This document shows positions 35,779-44,477 of a DNA stretch of 56,963 nucleotides, piece after piece (positions within the stretch are counted from its first letter, which is position 1; each line of letters begins with the position of its first letter). The DNA is from Actinoplanes sp. TFC3 (GTDB lineage Bacteria; Actinomycetota; Actinomycetes; Mycobacteriales; Micromonosporaceae): the NCBI RefSeq assembly GCF_001553785.1, contig NZ_LOJP01000001.1:2207924-2264886 (forward strand), in the 5' to 3' direction. The translations under genes and the position numbers were made by a program. Under the pieces are notes generated by a model. That model saw nothing but the letters and a program-made list of their open reading frames with translations, was not told the DNA's origin and ran no database searches.

Positions 35779-36987
35779 TCATCCGCGGAAATCGGCGAAT
35801 TTCAGCACCACATGCAAGGCCAGCCGATCCTCGCCATCATCCAGGTCATACCCGGTCAGCGCCCCAATGCGCCGCAACCGGTGATACAACGTCTGCCGAT
35901 GAATGGCGAGCGCCGCCGCCGTGCGCTGCGCATTTCCCGCCAAATCCAAATACGTCTGGGCCGTCCGCAGCAAATCCGGATCCCCGTCGAGCAACCGCTG
36001 CGCCCGCGCGTCGCCCACCGTCCGCGCCAGCTCATCAGGCTCGGCAAAGGACAACAATCGCAACACCCCGAGATCAGCCCATTGCCGTACGACCACAGCC
36101 CCCGATTGCCCCCGCAACCCGACCCGTAGCGCCGCATCCACCTGCCGCCACCCGGAGTACCCGTCCGTCACGTGCACTGGGCCCGACACGCCGGCCACGA
36201 CACCGCCGGTGTGCTCGGCCAGCAGCGACCGCGCCGCCCGCTCGGCAACGTCGGCGGGCGAAGCGGACGACGGGGAGGCGGACGACGGGGAGGCAGGCGA
36301 AGCGGATGCAGGCGAAGGCGAGGCCGGCGAGGGCGATGCCGGCTGAACAAGCGCGCCGCGCTGCCCGATCGGGGCGCTGAGTACCCCGCGCGGCAGCAAC
36401 CACGTATTGACCGGCCCAACCGGCCCGCCATCGCGGCGCGCCAAGCCGATCAGCACAACCTCGCGGTGCGCCGGCAGGAGCCCGTCGCGCTGCAATTCCT
36501 CTGCGGCGCGGGCGCGGGCTCCGGCGTCAGCCGACAGCAGCTCGGCCACCGCCCAGGACGTGTGATCGCTGGTACGAGCACGGCGCGCCATCGACACCGC
36601 GAGCTGATCGACGACGTCAGCGAGCGCATCAACTGCGGAGAAGGGGACAGTCTCGCCGGGGTCGAGCAGCCACAGGTAGCCGTACGCCACGCCGCGCCAG
36701 CGGACCGGGACGCACCAGCGGGCGTACAGGCCGGGCATGGCGTCGGCGGGGATGCGCAGCGGGTGCTCGGCCGCGGCGATGCCGAAGCTGGCGAAGACCT
36801 GCTGGACTTCGGGGCTGGAGCGGCGGCGCAGGATCGAGCGGCGGCGTACCTCGTCGACGGTTTCCTCGTGTCCGGAGCTGGCCACCAGGTGCAGGTCCCG
36901 ATCCTCGAGGGTGGTGGGGGCGCCGGTGCGGGCCGCCACCACGTCCACCAGTTCCTGGAGCTGGGTGGGTTCGCTGTCGACAGCCAT
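35779..36987 (-). CDS. PucR-family regulator of proline catabolism
   Basis: A 402-residue regulator. An N-terminal sensory region of about 150 residues (QELVDVVAARTGAPTTLEDR) is followed by a GGDEF-like PucR middle domain and a C-terminal PucR helix-turn-helix (TAAALAIHRQTLYHRLRRIG, about 365-390). A low-complexity insertion of ASPSPASPS units (about residues 215-247) interrupts the middle domain. The start ATG 36987 is internal to a longer spurious frame. The gene diverges from the proline dehydrogenase gene with 102 bp between, the layout of PucR-type activators of proline use in actinobacteria (PruR, PrnR-like). Proline-dependent activation of the divergent genes is inferred. Confidence 0.88.
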   Translation of the reverse strand: MAVDSEPTQLQELVDVVAARTGAPTTLEDRDLHLVASSGHEETVDEVRRRSILRRRSSPEVQQVFASFGIAAAEHPLRIPADAMPGLYARWCVPVRWRGVAYGYLWLLDPGETVPFSAVDALADVVDQLAVSMARRARTSDHTSWAVAELLSADAGARARAAEELQRDGLLPAHREVVLIGLARRDGGPVGPVNTWLLPRGVLSAPIGQRGALVQPASPSPASPSPASASPASPSSASPSSASPADVAERAARSLLAEHTGGVVAGVSGPVHVTDGYSGWRQVDAALRVGLRGQSGAVVVRQWADLGVLRLLSFAEPDELARTVGDARAQRLLDGDPDLLRTAQTYLDLAGNAQRTAAALAIHRQTLYHRLRRIGALTGYDLDDGEDRLALHVVLKFADFRG

Positions 36988-37032
36988 TGTCCAAATGTAC
37001 AACGGATGGTGATCTTCGGCCGTACACGTGTA
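36987..37032. promoter_or_regulatory. Candidate operator sites between the PucR gene and proline genes
   Basis: Within the 102-bp divergent region there are two dyads. One is an imperfect one, TTGTCCAAATGTACAA at 36987-37002, which abuts the regulator start. The other is a perfect 10-bp palindrome, TACACGTGTA at 37023-37032. Both share a TGTAC/GTACA-like core. They are plausible binding sites for the PucR regulator, but the assignment rests on position only. Confidence 0.45.
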
Positions 37033-37089
37033 TCTGGCTCCTGACGGGGGATGTTGTCTAGCGTCGGCGGCAGAGCCTAGGAGGGCCTC

Positions 37090-38007
37090 ATGTTCGGACG
37101 ACTGGTGCTGGCCGTGGCCGGCAACCGCGCGGTGCGCACGGCGATCAGCGACAGCCCGCTCAGTCGGCCCGTCGTGTCGCGGTTCGTCGCGGGTGAGGAC
37201 GACGACGCGGCGATCACCGCGGTGCTGGCGCTGCAGCGCGACGGGCTGCACGCGACGCTGGACCACCTCGGCGAGGACATCACCGATGCGGCGCAGGCGG
37301 CTGAGACCGTGGCGGCGTACCGCAAGCTGGTCAGCCGGCTTGCCGATGCGGGGCTGGCCGAGGGCAACGAGATCTCGCTCAAGCTTTCCGCATTGGGGCA
37401 GGCGCTGGGCGCCGACGGGCCGGCCCGCGCTACCGGGAATGCGCATGAGTTGGCGGACCACGCGTATGCCCATGGCGTTGACGTGACCATTGACATGGAA
37501 GATCACACGACCATTGATGACACGCTGGAAACGGTGCGCTCTGTTCGTACCCGATATCCTCGGGTTGGTTGTGTCCTGCAGGCCATGCTCAAACGCACCG
37601 AGGGTGACGTGCGCGATCTGGGTGAGCCCGGCTCGCGGGTGCGGCTGGTGAAGGGTGCTTACGCCGAGCCGGGAAGTGTTGCGCTTACCGCCAAGAACGA
37701 GGTCGACCGCGCGTACGTGCGGTATCTGCGCCTGCTTGCCGAATCCGGCGCCTATCCGATGGTCGCCACGCATGACCCCCGCATTATCACCATCGCCGAA
37801 TCCGTTCTGACACCCGCAGGGGCACCGGCGGAATTCCAGATGTTGTACGGAATCCGCGCCGCCGAGCAGCAGAGGCTCGCCGCGGCCGGGCACACCGTGC
37901 GCGTCTACATCCCCTACGGCACCGACTGGTACGGCTATTTCTCCCGGCGCCTCGCCGAGCGGCCCGCAAATGTTGGTTTCCTGCTCCGCCAGCTCACTTC
38001 CAGGTAA
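37090..38007 (+). CDS. Proline dehydrogenase
   Basis: A 305-residue FAD-dependent proline dehydrogenase (monofunctional PutA/PruB type), oxidising L-proline to pyrroline-5-carboxylate. The barrel signatures are present: EISLKLSALGQ, DVTIDMEDH, RLVKGAYAEPG with the FAD/substrate Lys, MVATHDPR, and YGIRAAEQQRLAAAG leading to VRVYIPYGTDWYGYFSRRL with the substrate Arg pair. ATG 37090 has AGGAGG 5 nt upstream. The P5C dehydrogenase gene follows 11 bp downstream; its product would take over the P5C. Confidence 0.95.
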   Translation: MFGRLVLAVAGNRAVRTAISDSPLSRPVVSRFVAGEDDDAAITAVLALQRDGLHATLDHLGEDITDAAQAAETVAAYRKLVSRLADAGLAEGNEISLKLSALGQALGADGPARATGNAHELADHAYAHGVDVTIDMEDHTTIDDTLETVRSVRTRYPRVGCVLQAMLKRTEGDVRDLGEPGSRVRLVKGAYAEPGSVALTAKNEVDRAYVRYLRLLAESGAYPMVATHDPRIITIAESVLTPAGAPAEFQMLYGIRAAEQQRLAAAGHTVRVYIPYGTDWYGYFSRRLAERPANVGFLLRQLTSR

Positions 38008-38018
38008 GGATGCGGTTT

Positions 38019-39647
38019 ATGAACGCGCTCTCGCAGACCCCGGCGCCCCACAACGAGCCGGTGCTCAACTACGCCCCCGGCGCGCCCGAACGCGAGGAGC
38101 TGCAGCAGCGCCTGACCGAGTTGAACGACGCCGGTCCGGCCGAGCTGACCGCCACCATCGCGGGCGAGCAGCGCATGCCCGGCGGTGAGCAGTTCCAGGT
38201 CGTGGCGCCGCACCGGCACGAGCAGGTGCTGGGCGTGTCGGCGAACTCGACCACCGCCGACGCCGTGCAGGCCGTACGGGCAGCGAAAGCAGCCGCCCCG
38301 GGCTGGGCCGAGCTTTCCTTCGAGGACCGTGCCGCGGTGTTTCTCAAGGCCGCCGACCTGCTGGCCGGACCGTGGCGGCAGACGCTGAACGCCACCACCA
38401 TGCTGGGCCAGAGCAAGACCGCCTACCAGGCCGAGATCGACGCCGCGTGCGAGCTGATCGACTTCTGGCGCTACAACGTGCACTTCGCCACCGAGATCTA
38501 CACCGAGCAGCCGGTCTCCGGACCCGGCATGTGGAACCGCACGGACCACCGCCCGCTCGAGGGTTTCGTGTACGCGGTCACGCCGTTCAACTTCACCAGC
38601 ATCGGCGCCAACCTGCCCACCGCCCCGGCGCTGATGGGGAACACGGTGATCTGGAAGCCGGCCCCCACCCAGCAGCTGTCCGCGCACTTCACGATGCGCC
38701 TGCTGGAGGCGGCCGGGCTGCCCGCCGGGGTCATCAACATGCTGCCCGGCGACGGCCTCGCGGTCTCCGACGTGGTGCTGGCCGACCGCGACCTGGCCGG
38801 GGTCCACTTCACCGGCTCGACAGCGGTGTTCCAGCAGGTGTGGCGCCGCGTCGGCGAGAACATCGGCAGCTACCGCGGCTACCCCCGGCTCGTCGGCGAG
38901 ACCGGTGGCAAGGACTTCATCATGGCGCACCCGTCGGCTGACCCGGCGGTGCTGCGCACGGCGCTGATCCGCGGCGCCTTCGAATATCAGGGCCAGAAAT
39001 GCTCGGCGGCTTCCCGCGCCTACGTGCCGCGCAGCGTGTGGCGGGCCATCCGCGACGACCTGGTGGCGCTGACCGAGGACCTGGCCATGGGCGACGTCAC
39101 CGACTTCACGAACTTCGGCGGCGCCGTCATCGACCGCAAGTCCTACGACCGGCTGGCCAAGGTGCTCGACGCGGCCAAGCAGGACAGCTCGCTGACCGTG
39201 ATCGCCGGCGGCACCGCCGACGACTCGACCGGCTACTTCGTGCGCCCCACGATCATCGAGGGCACCGACCCGGCCAACGAGGTCTTCACCACCGAGTACT
39301 TCGGCCCGGTGCTGTCGGTGCACGTCTACGACGACGCCGACTACGACAAGGTGCTGCGGCAGATGGAGTCCGCGGCCCCGTACGCGCTGACCGGCGCCAT
39401 CATCGCCCAGGACCGCACGGCCATCGCGCACGCCCAGCACTTCCTGCGCAACGCGGCCGGCAACTTCTACATCAACGACAAGCCGACCGGAGCCGTGGTG
39501 GGTCAGCAGCCGTTCGGCGGCGGGCGCGCCTCGGGCACCAACGACAAGGCCGGCGCGTCGAGCAACCTGCGGCGGTGGTCGAGCGCCCGGTCCATCAAGG
39601 AGACGTTCGTGCCGGCCACCGACCACCGGTACCCGCACATGGGCTGA
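38019..39647 (+). CDS. pruA: L-glutamate gamma-semialdehyde (P5C) dehydrogenase
   Basis: A 542-residue aldehyde dehydrogenase that converts P5C/glutamate semialdehyde to glutamate with NAD. The catalytic Cys328 in YQGQKCSAASRAYVP and general base Glu294 in VGETGGKDF are present, and the N terminus (NEPVLNYAPGAPEREELQQ) is typical of the PruA/RocA1 long form. ATG 38019 is preferred: AAGGA lies 8 nt upstream, while ATG 38010 would overlap that site. Together with the upstream gene it completes proline to glutamate oxidation. Confidence 0.95.
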   Translation: MNALSQTPAPHNEPVLNYAPGAPEREELQQRLTELNDAGPAELTATIAGEQRMPGGEQFQVVAPHRHEQVLGVSANSTTADAVQAVRAAKAAAPGWAELSFEDRAAVFLKAADLLAGPWRQTLNATTMLGQSKTAYQAEIDAACELIDFWRYNVHFATEIYTEQPVSGPGMWNRTDHRPLEGFVYAVTPFNFTSIGANLPTAPALMGNTVIWKPAPTQQLSAHFTMRLLEAAGLPAGVINMLPGDGLAVSDVVLADRDLAGVHFTGSTAVFQQVWRRVGENIGSYRGYPRLVGETGGKDFIMAHPSADPAVLRTALIRGAFEYQGQKCSAASRAYVPRSVWRAIRDDLVALTEDLAMGDVTDFTNFGGAVIDRKSYDRLAKVLDAAKQDSSLTVIAGGTADDSTGYFVRPTIIEGTDPANEVFTTEYFGPVLSVHVYDDADYDKVLRQMESAAPYALTGAIIAQDRTAIAHAQHFLRNAAGNFYINDKPTGAVVGQQPFGGGRASGTNDKAGASSNLRRWSSARSIKETFVPATDHRYPHMG

Positions 39648-39734
39648 TCCACCAGTTACGACCCTGGTCGGTCAGTTCGGTGCGGCCGAGGCTGCGGCGG
39701 GCGGTGAGCTTCTCGACGTTCACACCCGCCGCGG

Positions 39735-40445
39735 TCAGCACCGGCGAGATTCGGGCCTGACATTCTCTGTGACAGTCCTGACCCACACCTCAGGATGGGT
39801 GAACCAGAAGTTGTGCGGCACACCGGACACGGTGGAAAACCTGCCGCGCGGAACCAGGTGGGCAAGCTGAGCCAGTGGCCACGACGGGCGGATGTCGTCC
39901 CCGGCGGCGATGAAGTGCATCGGCACCCGGCAGTCCGCCAGCCCCCGCCACAGATCGGGCCGATGGACCCACTCGGTAAACGATTCGCCGAGAGCCGCGT
40001 GCACCTCAGGTACCCAGGCGATGTCGACAACCGGCTCCGAGGTCACGCCGTCGTGGTACGCCTCGGACCACGTGCTGTCACGCTGGGGACCCCGACCGGC
40101 AATGCCGACCACCGCGGTCACCGCCTCCGGGTGCTCGACCGCGTAGCGCACCGCAAGGTCGGACCCCCACGAATGACCAACCACAACCCACGTGCTGACA
40201 CCTGCTGCCGTACGGATGTTCTCAAGGTCTTTGATTGCTTGTTCCATGGAGTGCGGTCCGCCGGTCGAACGGCCGACCCCGCGGGGCTCGGGGAACCAGG
40301 CGCGATGCCCCAGCGGCGCCAGTTCGTCGCGTTCCAGGTACTGCACACAACCGGGACCGCCGCTCAACACGACGACATCGGGTCCTTGGCCGGTCACGCC
40401 CACGTGCAATGCGGCTGTTCCAACCTCAACTGTCCGGGAGTCCAT
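39735..40445 (-). CDS. Alpha/beta hydrolase (proline iminopeptidase-like)
   Basis: A 236-residue alpha/beta hydrolase. The oxyanion motif LSGGPGCVQYLERDEL, the nucleophile elbow GHSWGSD and a C-terminal His in GVPHNFWF are seen; FPEPRGVGRS is typical of the proline iminopeptidase branch. At 236 residues the cap domain is short, so it may be a general small-molecule hydrolase. It converges with the P5C dehydrogenase gene, with 87 bp between them that hold no clear terminator. Confidence 0.85.
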   Translation of the reverse strand: MDSRTVEVGTAALHVGVTGQGPDVVVLSGGPGCVQYLERDELAPLGHRAWFPEPRGVGRSTGGPHSMEQAIKDLENIRTAAGVSTWVVVGHSWGSDLAVRYAVEHPEAVTAVVGIAGRGPQRDSTWSEAYHDGVTSEPVVDIAWVPEVHAALGESFTEWVHRPDLWRGLADCRVPMHFIAAGDDIRPSWPLAQLAHLVPRGRFSTVSGVPHNFWFTHPEVWVRTVTENVRPESRRC

Positions 40446-40527
40446 GGCATAGAAAGCTAACGCAGCTTCAGCTCCTCATAGGCGCAGGAAGATGTCGGCT
40501 CGGCGCGAAACGGCGTCCAATCCAGAC

Positions 40528-40717
40528 ATGCGGTGGTTCTCTGTCGAGCAGGTGCCGGAGGGTGGCCCGCACCTGAGCGCCGACCGGGCCCCCGCGCCCA
40601 CGGATCTGCCGTTCGTCTGGTGGGTCACGGCCCAGATTGATCGACGTTCTGCACCTGCCGCCGGGGCACAGCGCGGGACGGGCGGGCGCCGCGATGGCGT
40701 GGATGGGCGGCTTCTAG
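40528..40717 (+). pseudogene. Small gene of unknown function broken by a 4-bp insertion
   Basis: The frame from ATG 40528 gives RWFSVEQVPEGG and then PTDLPFVWWVTAQ with about 90 percent G/C at third positions. Just after ACGGCCCAG the third-position bias moves to another frame, which reads IDVLHLPPGHSAGRAGAAMA to WMGGF and a TAG at 40715. The sequence CAGATTGATCGACG at the break looks like CAGATCGACG with 4 extra bases. Without them the two parts join into one reading of about 61 residues (WWVTAQIDVLHLPPG). I do not know the family. The stop overlaps the convergent neighbour's stop. Confidence 0.5.
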
Positions 40718-41220
40718 GCCTCGCCTGCGTAAGGGACCCAGACGAAGCCAGGAACAAAAGGCACAAACGCTGCTCCGCGTACGTCCGCAAGCACATCTTC
40801 CGCCAAGACGACACCGGGCAGGGTTCCGGTCGCAAGTTCGTCGGACCAGTCTCGCCGCAGTTCGGCCGGGCCGGCAAAAGACTCGGGATCCCAGCCGACG
40901 ACGGCAGTTCGGTACTTCGTGAACTGTTTGAGTAATTCGTACAGCTGGTGGCCCAGGGCGGAAAGGTGCGCGGTGGACAGGCGCACCGGCTCGTACCTGG
41001 AATCACCGGGAAATCCCCAGCTGACGCCCACCGGAAGAACGCTCAGCAAAAGCAACGGTGTGTCGTCCACATCGCGCACCCGGTTGATCATCGGGCCGTG
41101 CAGAGCGATTTCCCGGTGGCCGACGGTCAGGGGAGGCGCGGCGACGACCAGGTGCTGGGCCGCCTCAGCCGCGGCCACGTCGGAACCAAAGTTGACCACC
41201 AGCTCGAAAATGACCGCCAT
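40714..41220 (-). CDS. Conserved actinobacterial protein of unknown function
   Basis: A 168-residue soluble protein, beginning AVIFELVVNFGSDVAAAEAA and containing NRVRDVDDTPLLLLSVLPVG and ELLKQFTKYRTAVVGWDPES. No catalytic motif is evident and I know no function. ATG 41220 is chosen over an in-frame GTG further upstream (41295) because the family-like beta strand starts here. The gene diverges from the P-loop GTPase gene. Confidence 0.75.
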   Translation of the reverse strand: MAVIFELVVNFGSDVAAAEAAQHLVVAAPPLTVGHREIALHGPMINRVRDVDDTPLLLLSVLPVGVSWGFPGDSRYEPVRLSTAHLSALGHQLYELLKQFTKYRTAVVGWDPESFAGPAELRRDWSDELATGTLPGVVLAEDVLADVRGAAFVPFVPGFVWVPYAGEA

Positions 41221-41379
41221 GCGCCCCATTTTGCAACTGTGGCTACCCAGCCGCCGCCCCACCAGGTACGACGACGCGGCGAAGCGTTCCACCACACGTT
41301 CCTATGCCTGGGTGAGTGGTCCGTCAGGTAGGGGTGCGTGCGAATACGTGCGCCTGGCTTGCTCACCTTTGGGAGTGAC

Positions 41380-42174
41380 ATGGACGAGCCGAGGGACGTG
41401 GGGATCGACGCCGAGACGGAACGGCAGATTGCTGCGAAGATTGCTGAGGAGGTTGTGGGGAGACCGCCGACTGTTGGGGTTATCGGGGTGTCGGGGACCG
41501 GGAAGTCGTCGACCATCAACGCGATGTTCAAGGTTGGCTTGGAAGTCAGCCATGTTGTCGCTTGTACCAAGGAATTCCTCAACGTCGACCTGGCGGCGCC
41601 GTCGAGCGATCCGCGGCTGGCCGGCCAGCAAACAGTGCTGCGAATCGTTGACGCGCCGGGGCTGGGCGAGGATGTCCGGCGGGACCCGGAATATCTGAGC
41701 ATGTACGAGGAAGCGCTTCCGGCTGCCGACGTGATCCTGTGGACGATGACGGCACGCAACCGCGCTGTCGCCCTGGACCAGCAGTACCTGCGCCACCTGG
41801 CACCCTTTCACGACCGGATGGTGTTCGGCATCAACCAGATCGACCTGGTCGAGCCGCGCGACTGGAGTGAGGCGGCCAACTGCCCGTCGCGCACCCAGCG
41901 GCAGAACATCGACATCATCGTGCAGGACCGGGCGGAGCGTATCGAGTCGATTATTGGCCGCAAGCCTGTGGTCGTACCGTATTCTGCAACGCATTTGTAC
42001 GGGCTGCAGGAACTGTTCACGGCAATGGTGGAAGCGGCGCCACCCCGGCGGTCGTGGATCTTCAGCGCGATCAAGAAGTTCGACCCGTTCGACTTCATTC
42101 CGGCGCAGTTGCGCGATCGCGTCGCTCAGGATGTGGGCGAGACCGGGCGGCGCCGGATGAGGTGGTCGCGATGA
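41380..42174 (+). CDS. P-loop GTPase (TRAFAC, Era/IRG-like)
   Basis: A 264-residue GTPase. P-loop GVSGTGKSS (residues 36-43 plus), a switch-region Thr in CTKEF, DAPG as G3 and NQIDLVE as an NKxD variant with Gln at the second position. G5 is probably VVVPYSATH. The length and the IDAETERQIAAKIAEEV leader are like single-domain Era/YfjP or IRG-like GTPases. GGGAG lies 4 nt before ATG 41380. A 69-residue gene overlaps its stop by ATGA, so the two products probably work together. The role is unknown. Confidence 0.88.
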   Translation: MDEPRDVGIDAETERQIAAKIAEEVVGRPPTVGVIGVSGTGKSSTINAMFKVGLEVSHVVACTKEFLNVDLAAPSSDPRLAGQQTVLRIVDAPGLGEDVRRDPEYLSMYEEALPAADVILWTMTARNRAVALDQQYLRHLAPFHDRMVFGINQIDLVEPRDWSEAANCPSRTQRQNIDIIVQDRAERIESIIGRKPVVVPYSATHLYGLQELFTAMVEAAPPRRSWIFSAIKKFDPFDFIPAQLRDRVAQDVGETGRRRMRWSR

Positions 42175-42380
42175 GCTACATGTCCGAGGAGGAATACCGG
42201 TATCTGGTCGCGCGGCTGCGCCGGGATCTGGAGTATTACCGGCGCGAGGACATCCGGGCGTTCGACGCGTTCTGCGAATGGCTCAACTACATCGGGTTCG
42301 GCTGGCTGACCGTCGGGCTGCGGATCGGCAACTCCGTGTGGCGCGGGGTACGCGGTCTGTGGCGGCGCATGTTCGGGTGA
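42171..42380 (+). CDS. 69-residue partner of the GTPase
   Basis: Starts in the ATGA overlap with the GTPase stop (42171-42174). It is a 69-residue basic, aromatic-rich protein: an N-terminal charged helix (EEEYRYLVARLRRDLEYYRR) and an amphipathic or hydrophobic C-terminal half (LNYIGFGWLTVGLRIG) ending in WRRMFG. It probably lies on the membrane surface. Translational coupling suggests a fixed ratio with the GTPase; it may anchor or regulate it. I recognise no family. Confidence 0.75.
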   Translation: MSYMSEEEYRYLVARLRRDLEYYRREDIRAFDAFCEWLNYIGFGWLTVGLRIGNSVWRGVRGLWRRMFG

Positions 42381-42525
42381 GGATCAGGGCGGTCCGGGAC
42401 GACCGGGCCGCCTGCACTTGGTGACCGGCTGACTACAGGAGTAGGCGTTTTGATGGCGGTTCGATAGCCGGGGCCGGTGTGCTGCTCGGGTCGACGAAGG
42501 GTCGTGTCGGCAGCGAGGAGTGCAG

Positions 42526-43527
42526 ATGAGCACGAGTGTGTCCGTCGTTGTTCCTAATTACAACTCCGAGAAGACGCTGGCTGCGGTGCTGGAGTCGGTG
42601 TACGCCCAGACCTGGCCCGTCGCCCAGGTGATCGTGGCCGATGACGCGAGCACGGACCGGTCACCCGAGATCGCCGCTCGATACCCGTGCCACGTGCTGA
42701 CCACCGCAGTCAACCGCGGGGTGTCGGCCGCCCGGAACCGCGGAGTTGCCGCCACCACCAGCGACCTCGTGTTCTTCCTGGACTCGGACACCGCCCTGGC
42801 CCCGGACGCCGTGGCCAACGCCGTGGCGATTCTCGACAACGAGCCCGAGGTCGGGTGCGTGCACGGGCTGATCGCGGCCCAGCCGCTCTTCGACGACGGG
42901 CCGGTGGAACGGTACCGCGTCCTGCACCACTACTACGGTCGCCTGCGCGGTGTCGGGCTCACCCAGAGCGCCTACTTCGCCGCCGCGGCGGTGCGGCGCG
43001 AAATCCTCGACGCGGCCGGTCCGTTTGACGAGCGGCTGCGCGACTCGGAGGACACTGAGTACAGCGACCGCCTGGTGCAGCACACGCTGATCCGGCTCAC
43101 CGATCGCGTGGTGGCGTACCACGATGACGTCGATCGGCTGGGTCCGCTGCTGGCCGAGACGTTCCGGCGGGCGCAATTGCAGTTGCCGGTCGCAGCCGCA
43201 CACCGGATGCGCAAGGGAACTCTGAAGGGCAACTCGCTTGTCGGGATCGCCGCTGCGGCTTTGGTTCCGGCCACGGCGGTGCTCACGGTGGCCGCGCCGA
43301 TTCTGTGGCCGCTTCCGGTGGCGTTTGCGCTCCTGTTCGCCGGTGCCAATCCAGGGTTGTCGCGGGCGGCGCTGCGGACGTACGGCATCGGCTTCTTGGC
43401 CTTTTTTACCGCCGTGCATTTTCTGGTGCATCTGGCGCTGTGGTCCGGAGCGGTGGCCGGCGCGATTCGCATGCCGCTGGCCCGGTTTCGCGCGAGGGCC
43501 CACCAACCGGCGGCGCAAGCGCGATGA
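42526..43527 (+). CDS. GT2 glycosyltransferase with C-terminal membrane helices (first of three)
   Basis: A 333-residue family 2 glycosyltransferase. VVVPNYNSEKTLAAVLESVY, VIVADDASTDRS and FFLDSDTAL give the GT-A fold with Asp-x-Asp metal site DSD. The usual ED motif region is SEDTEYSDRL. After about residue 240 come three membrane helices (VGIAAAALVPATAVL, ILWPLPVAFALLFAG and FLAFFTAVHFLVHL). It opens the eight-gene operon; ATG 42526 has a GCGAGGAG site 5 nt upstream, and the stop overlaps the flippase-like gene by ATGA. It likely uses a nucleotide or polyprenyl-phosphate sugar at the inner membrane face. The acceptor is unknown. Confidence 0.9.
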   Translation: MSTSVSVVVPNYNSEKTLAAVLESVYAQTWPVAQVIVADDASTDRSPEIAARYPCHVLTTAVNRGVSAARNRGVAATTSDLVFFLDSDTALAPDAVANAVAILDNEPEVGCVHGLIAAQPLFDDGPVERYRVLHHYYGRLRGVGLTQSAYFAAAAVRREILDAAGPFDERLRDSEDTEYSDRLVQHTLIRLTDRVVAYHDDVDRLGPLLAETFRRAQLQLPVAAAHRMRKGTLKGNSLVGIAAAALVPATAVLTVAAPILWPLPVAFALLFAGANPGLSRAALRTYGIGFLAFFTAVHFLVHLALWSGAVAGAIRMPLARFRARAHQPAAQAR

Positions 43528-44477
43528 GTGAGCGAAGAGCCTGGTGGAAGACCGCGCTGACCGGGCTGTTCATGGTGGCGGCGGCCGGGGGAGTGGCGCT
43601 CGCCCTGCGCCACCAGGGCTGGGAAGTGCTGGCACAACTGCGGCAACCCCGCGTCATCCCGTACGTCCTCGGCTCCCTCGCCGCCAACCTGGCCGGGCTG
43701 GTGCTCGGGTTGTTGTCGTGGCGGCGGTTCGTCGTTGACGTCGGCGGGCCGGTGGGAGCACGCGACTGCGCCCGGATCTGGGCTGTCGGGATGTTCGGCA
43801 AGTACATCCCGGGGCGGCTCTGGGGCCTGGTGGCGCACGTGCGGATGGGCAAGAGCGCGGGCATCAACGCCGGACGGATGGCCACGGCTTTCCTGCTCAG
43901 TTTTGGCGTCGTCATGCTCACCGGTGCCGCCATCGGGATGCTGGCGGCACCGGGGCTGGCCATGCCGGGAGTGGGCGGGTCGGCGCAGTGGTGGCTGGCC
44001 GTACCGGTGCTGGTCCTCGTGGTGGCCCTGATCTGGCCCGGCCTGGCCAACCGGCTGGTGCTGCTGATGGCGCGGCTGGCCCGGCGGCCGGCTCCCGAAC
44101 GGCTCGCGTCGGCGGCGGGAATGCGCACCGGGATCGTGCTGGCACTGGCCTCGTGGCTGGTGGCCGGGGTGCACCTGTGGATTCTCACGGTGATGCTCGG
44201 CGCCGACCCGGTGCGTGCGCTGCCCGTGGGCGTCGGCGGGTTCGCGCTGGCCACAGTGGCCGGCAGCGCGGCGCTGATCATGCCGGATGGCTGGGGTGCA
44301 CGGGAGCTGACGCTCACGGTCGCGCTGGCCACCGTGCTGCCCTGGGGCGAAGCCGGTGTGGTGGCGCTGGCCAGCCGGCTCGTCTGCATCGTGGCCGAAC
44401 TGGGCGCGGCGGCCGTGGTGCTGCTGGTGACGCTGAGACGTACCCAACCAACCCCTGAGATGGAGAGTGTCCGATGA
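43524..44477 (+). CDS. LPG_synthase_TM-type membrane protein (possible flippase)
   Basis: A 317-residue protein with about seven to eight membrane helices, of the UPF0104/LPG_synthase_TM family: the membrane part of lysyl-phosphatidylglycerol synthase and its homologues, without the transferase domain. VGMFGKYIPGRLWGLVAHVR is the family motif, and MPDGWGARELTLTVAL is the conserved late helix. Stand-alone members are often in glycan or lipid clusters and are suspected lipid flippases. It is coupled by ATGA to both the GT2 gene before and the aminotransferase gene after. Confidence 0.87.
   Translation: MSERRAWWKTALTGLFMVAAAGGVALALRHQGWEVLAQLRQPRVIPYVLGSLAANLAGLVLGLLSWRRFVVDVGGPVGARDCARIWAVGMFGKYIPGRLWGLVAHVRMGKSAGINAGRMATAFLLSFGVVMLTGAAIGMLAAPGLAMPGVGGSAQWWLAVPVLVLVVALIWPGLANRLVLLMARLARRPAPERLASAAGMRTGIVLALASWLVAGVHLWILTVMLGADPVRALPVGVGGFALATVAGSAALIMPDGWGARELTLTVALATVLPWGEAGVVALASRLVCIVAELGAAAVVLLVTLRRTQPTPEMESVR

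Noticed and set aside
36988..37893. Extension of the PucR frame 300 codons upstream
   Set aside because: The extra part is the complement of the proline dehydrogenase gene. The ATG at 36987 fits the regulator family, and the intergenic palindromes lie upstream of it.
40492..40935. 147-codon plus-strand ORF
   Set aside because: Only its first part shows coding bias, which then moves to another frame. The rest is antisense to the conserved minus-strand gene at 40714-41220.
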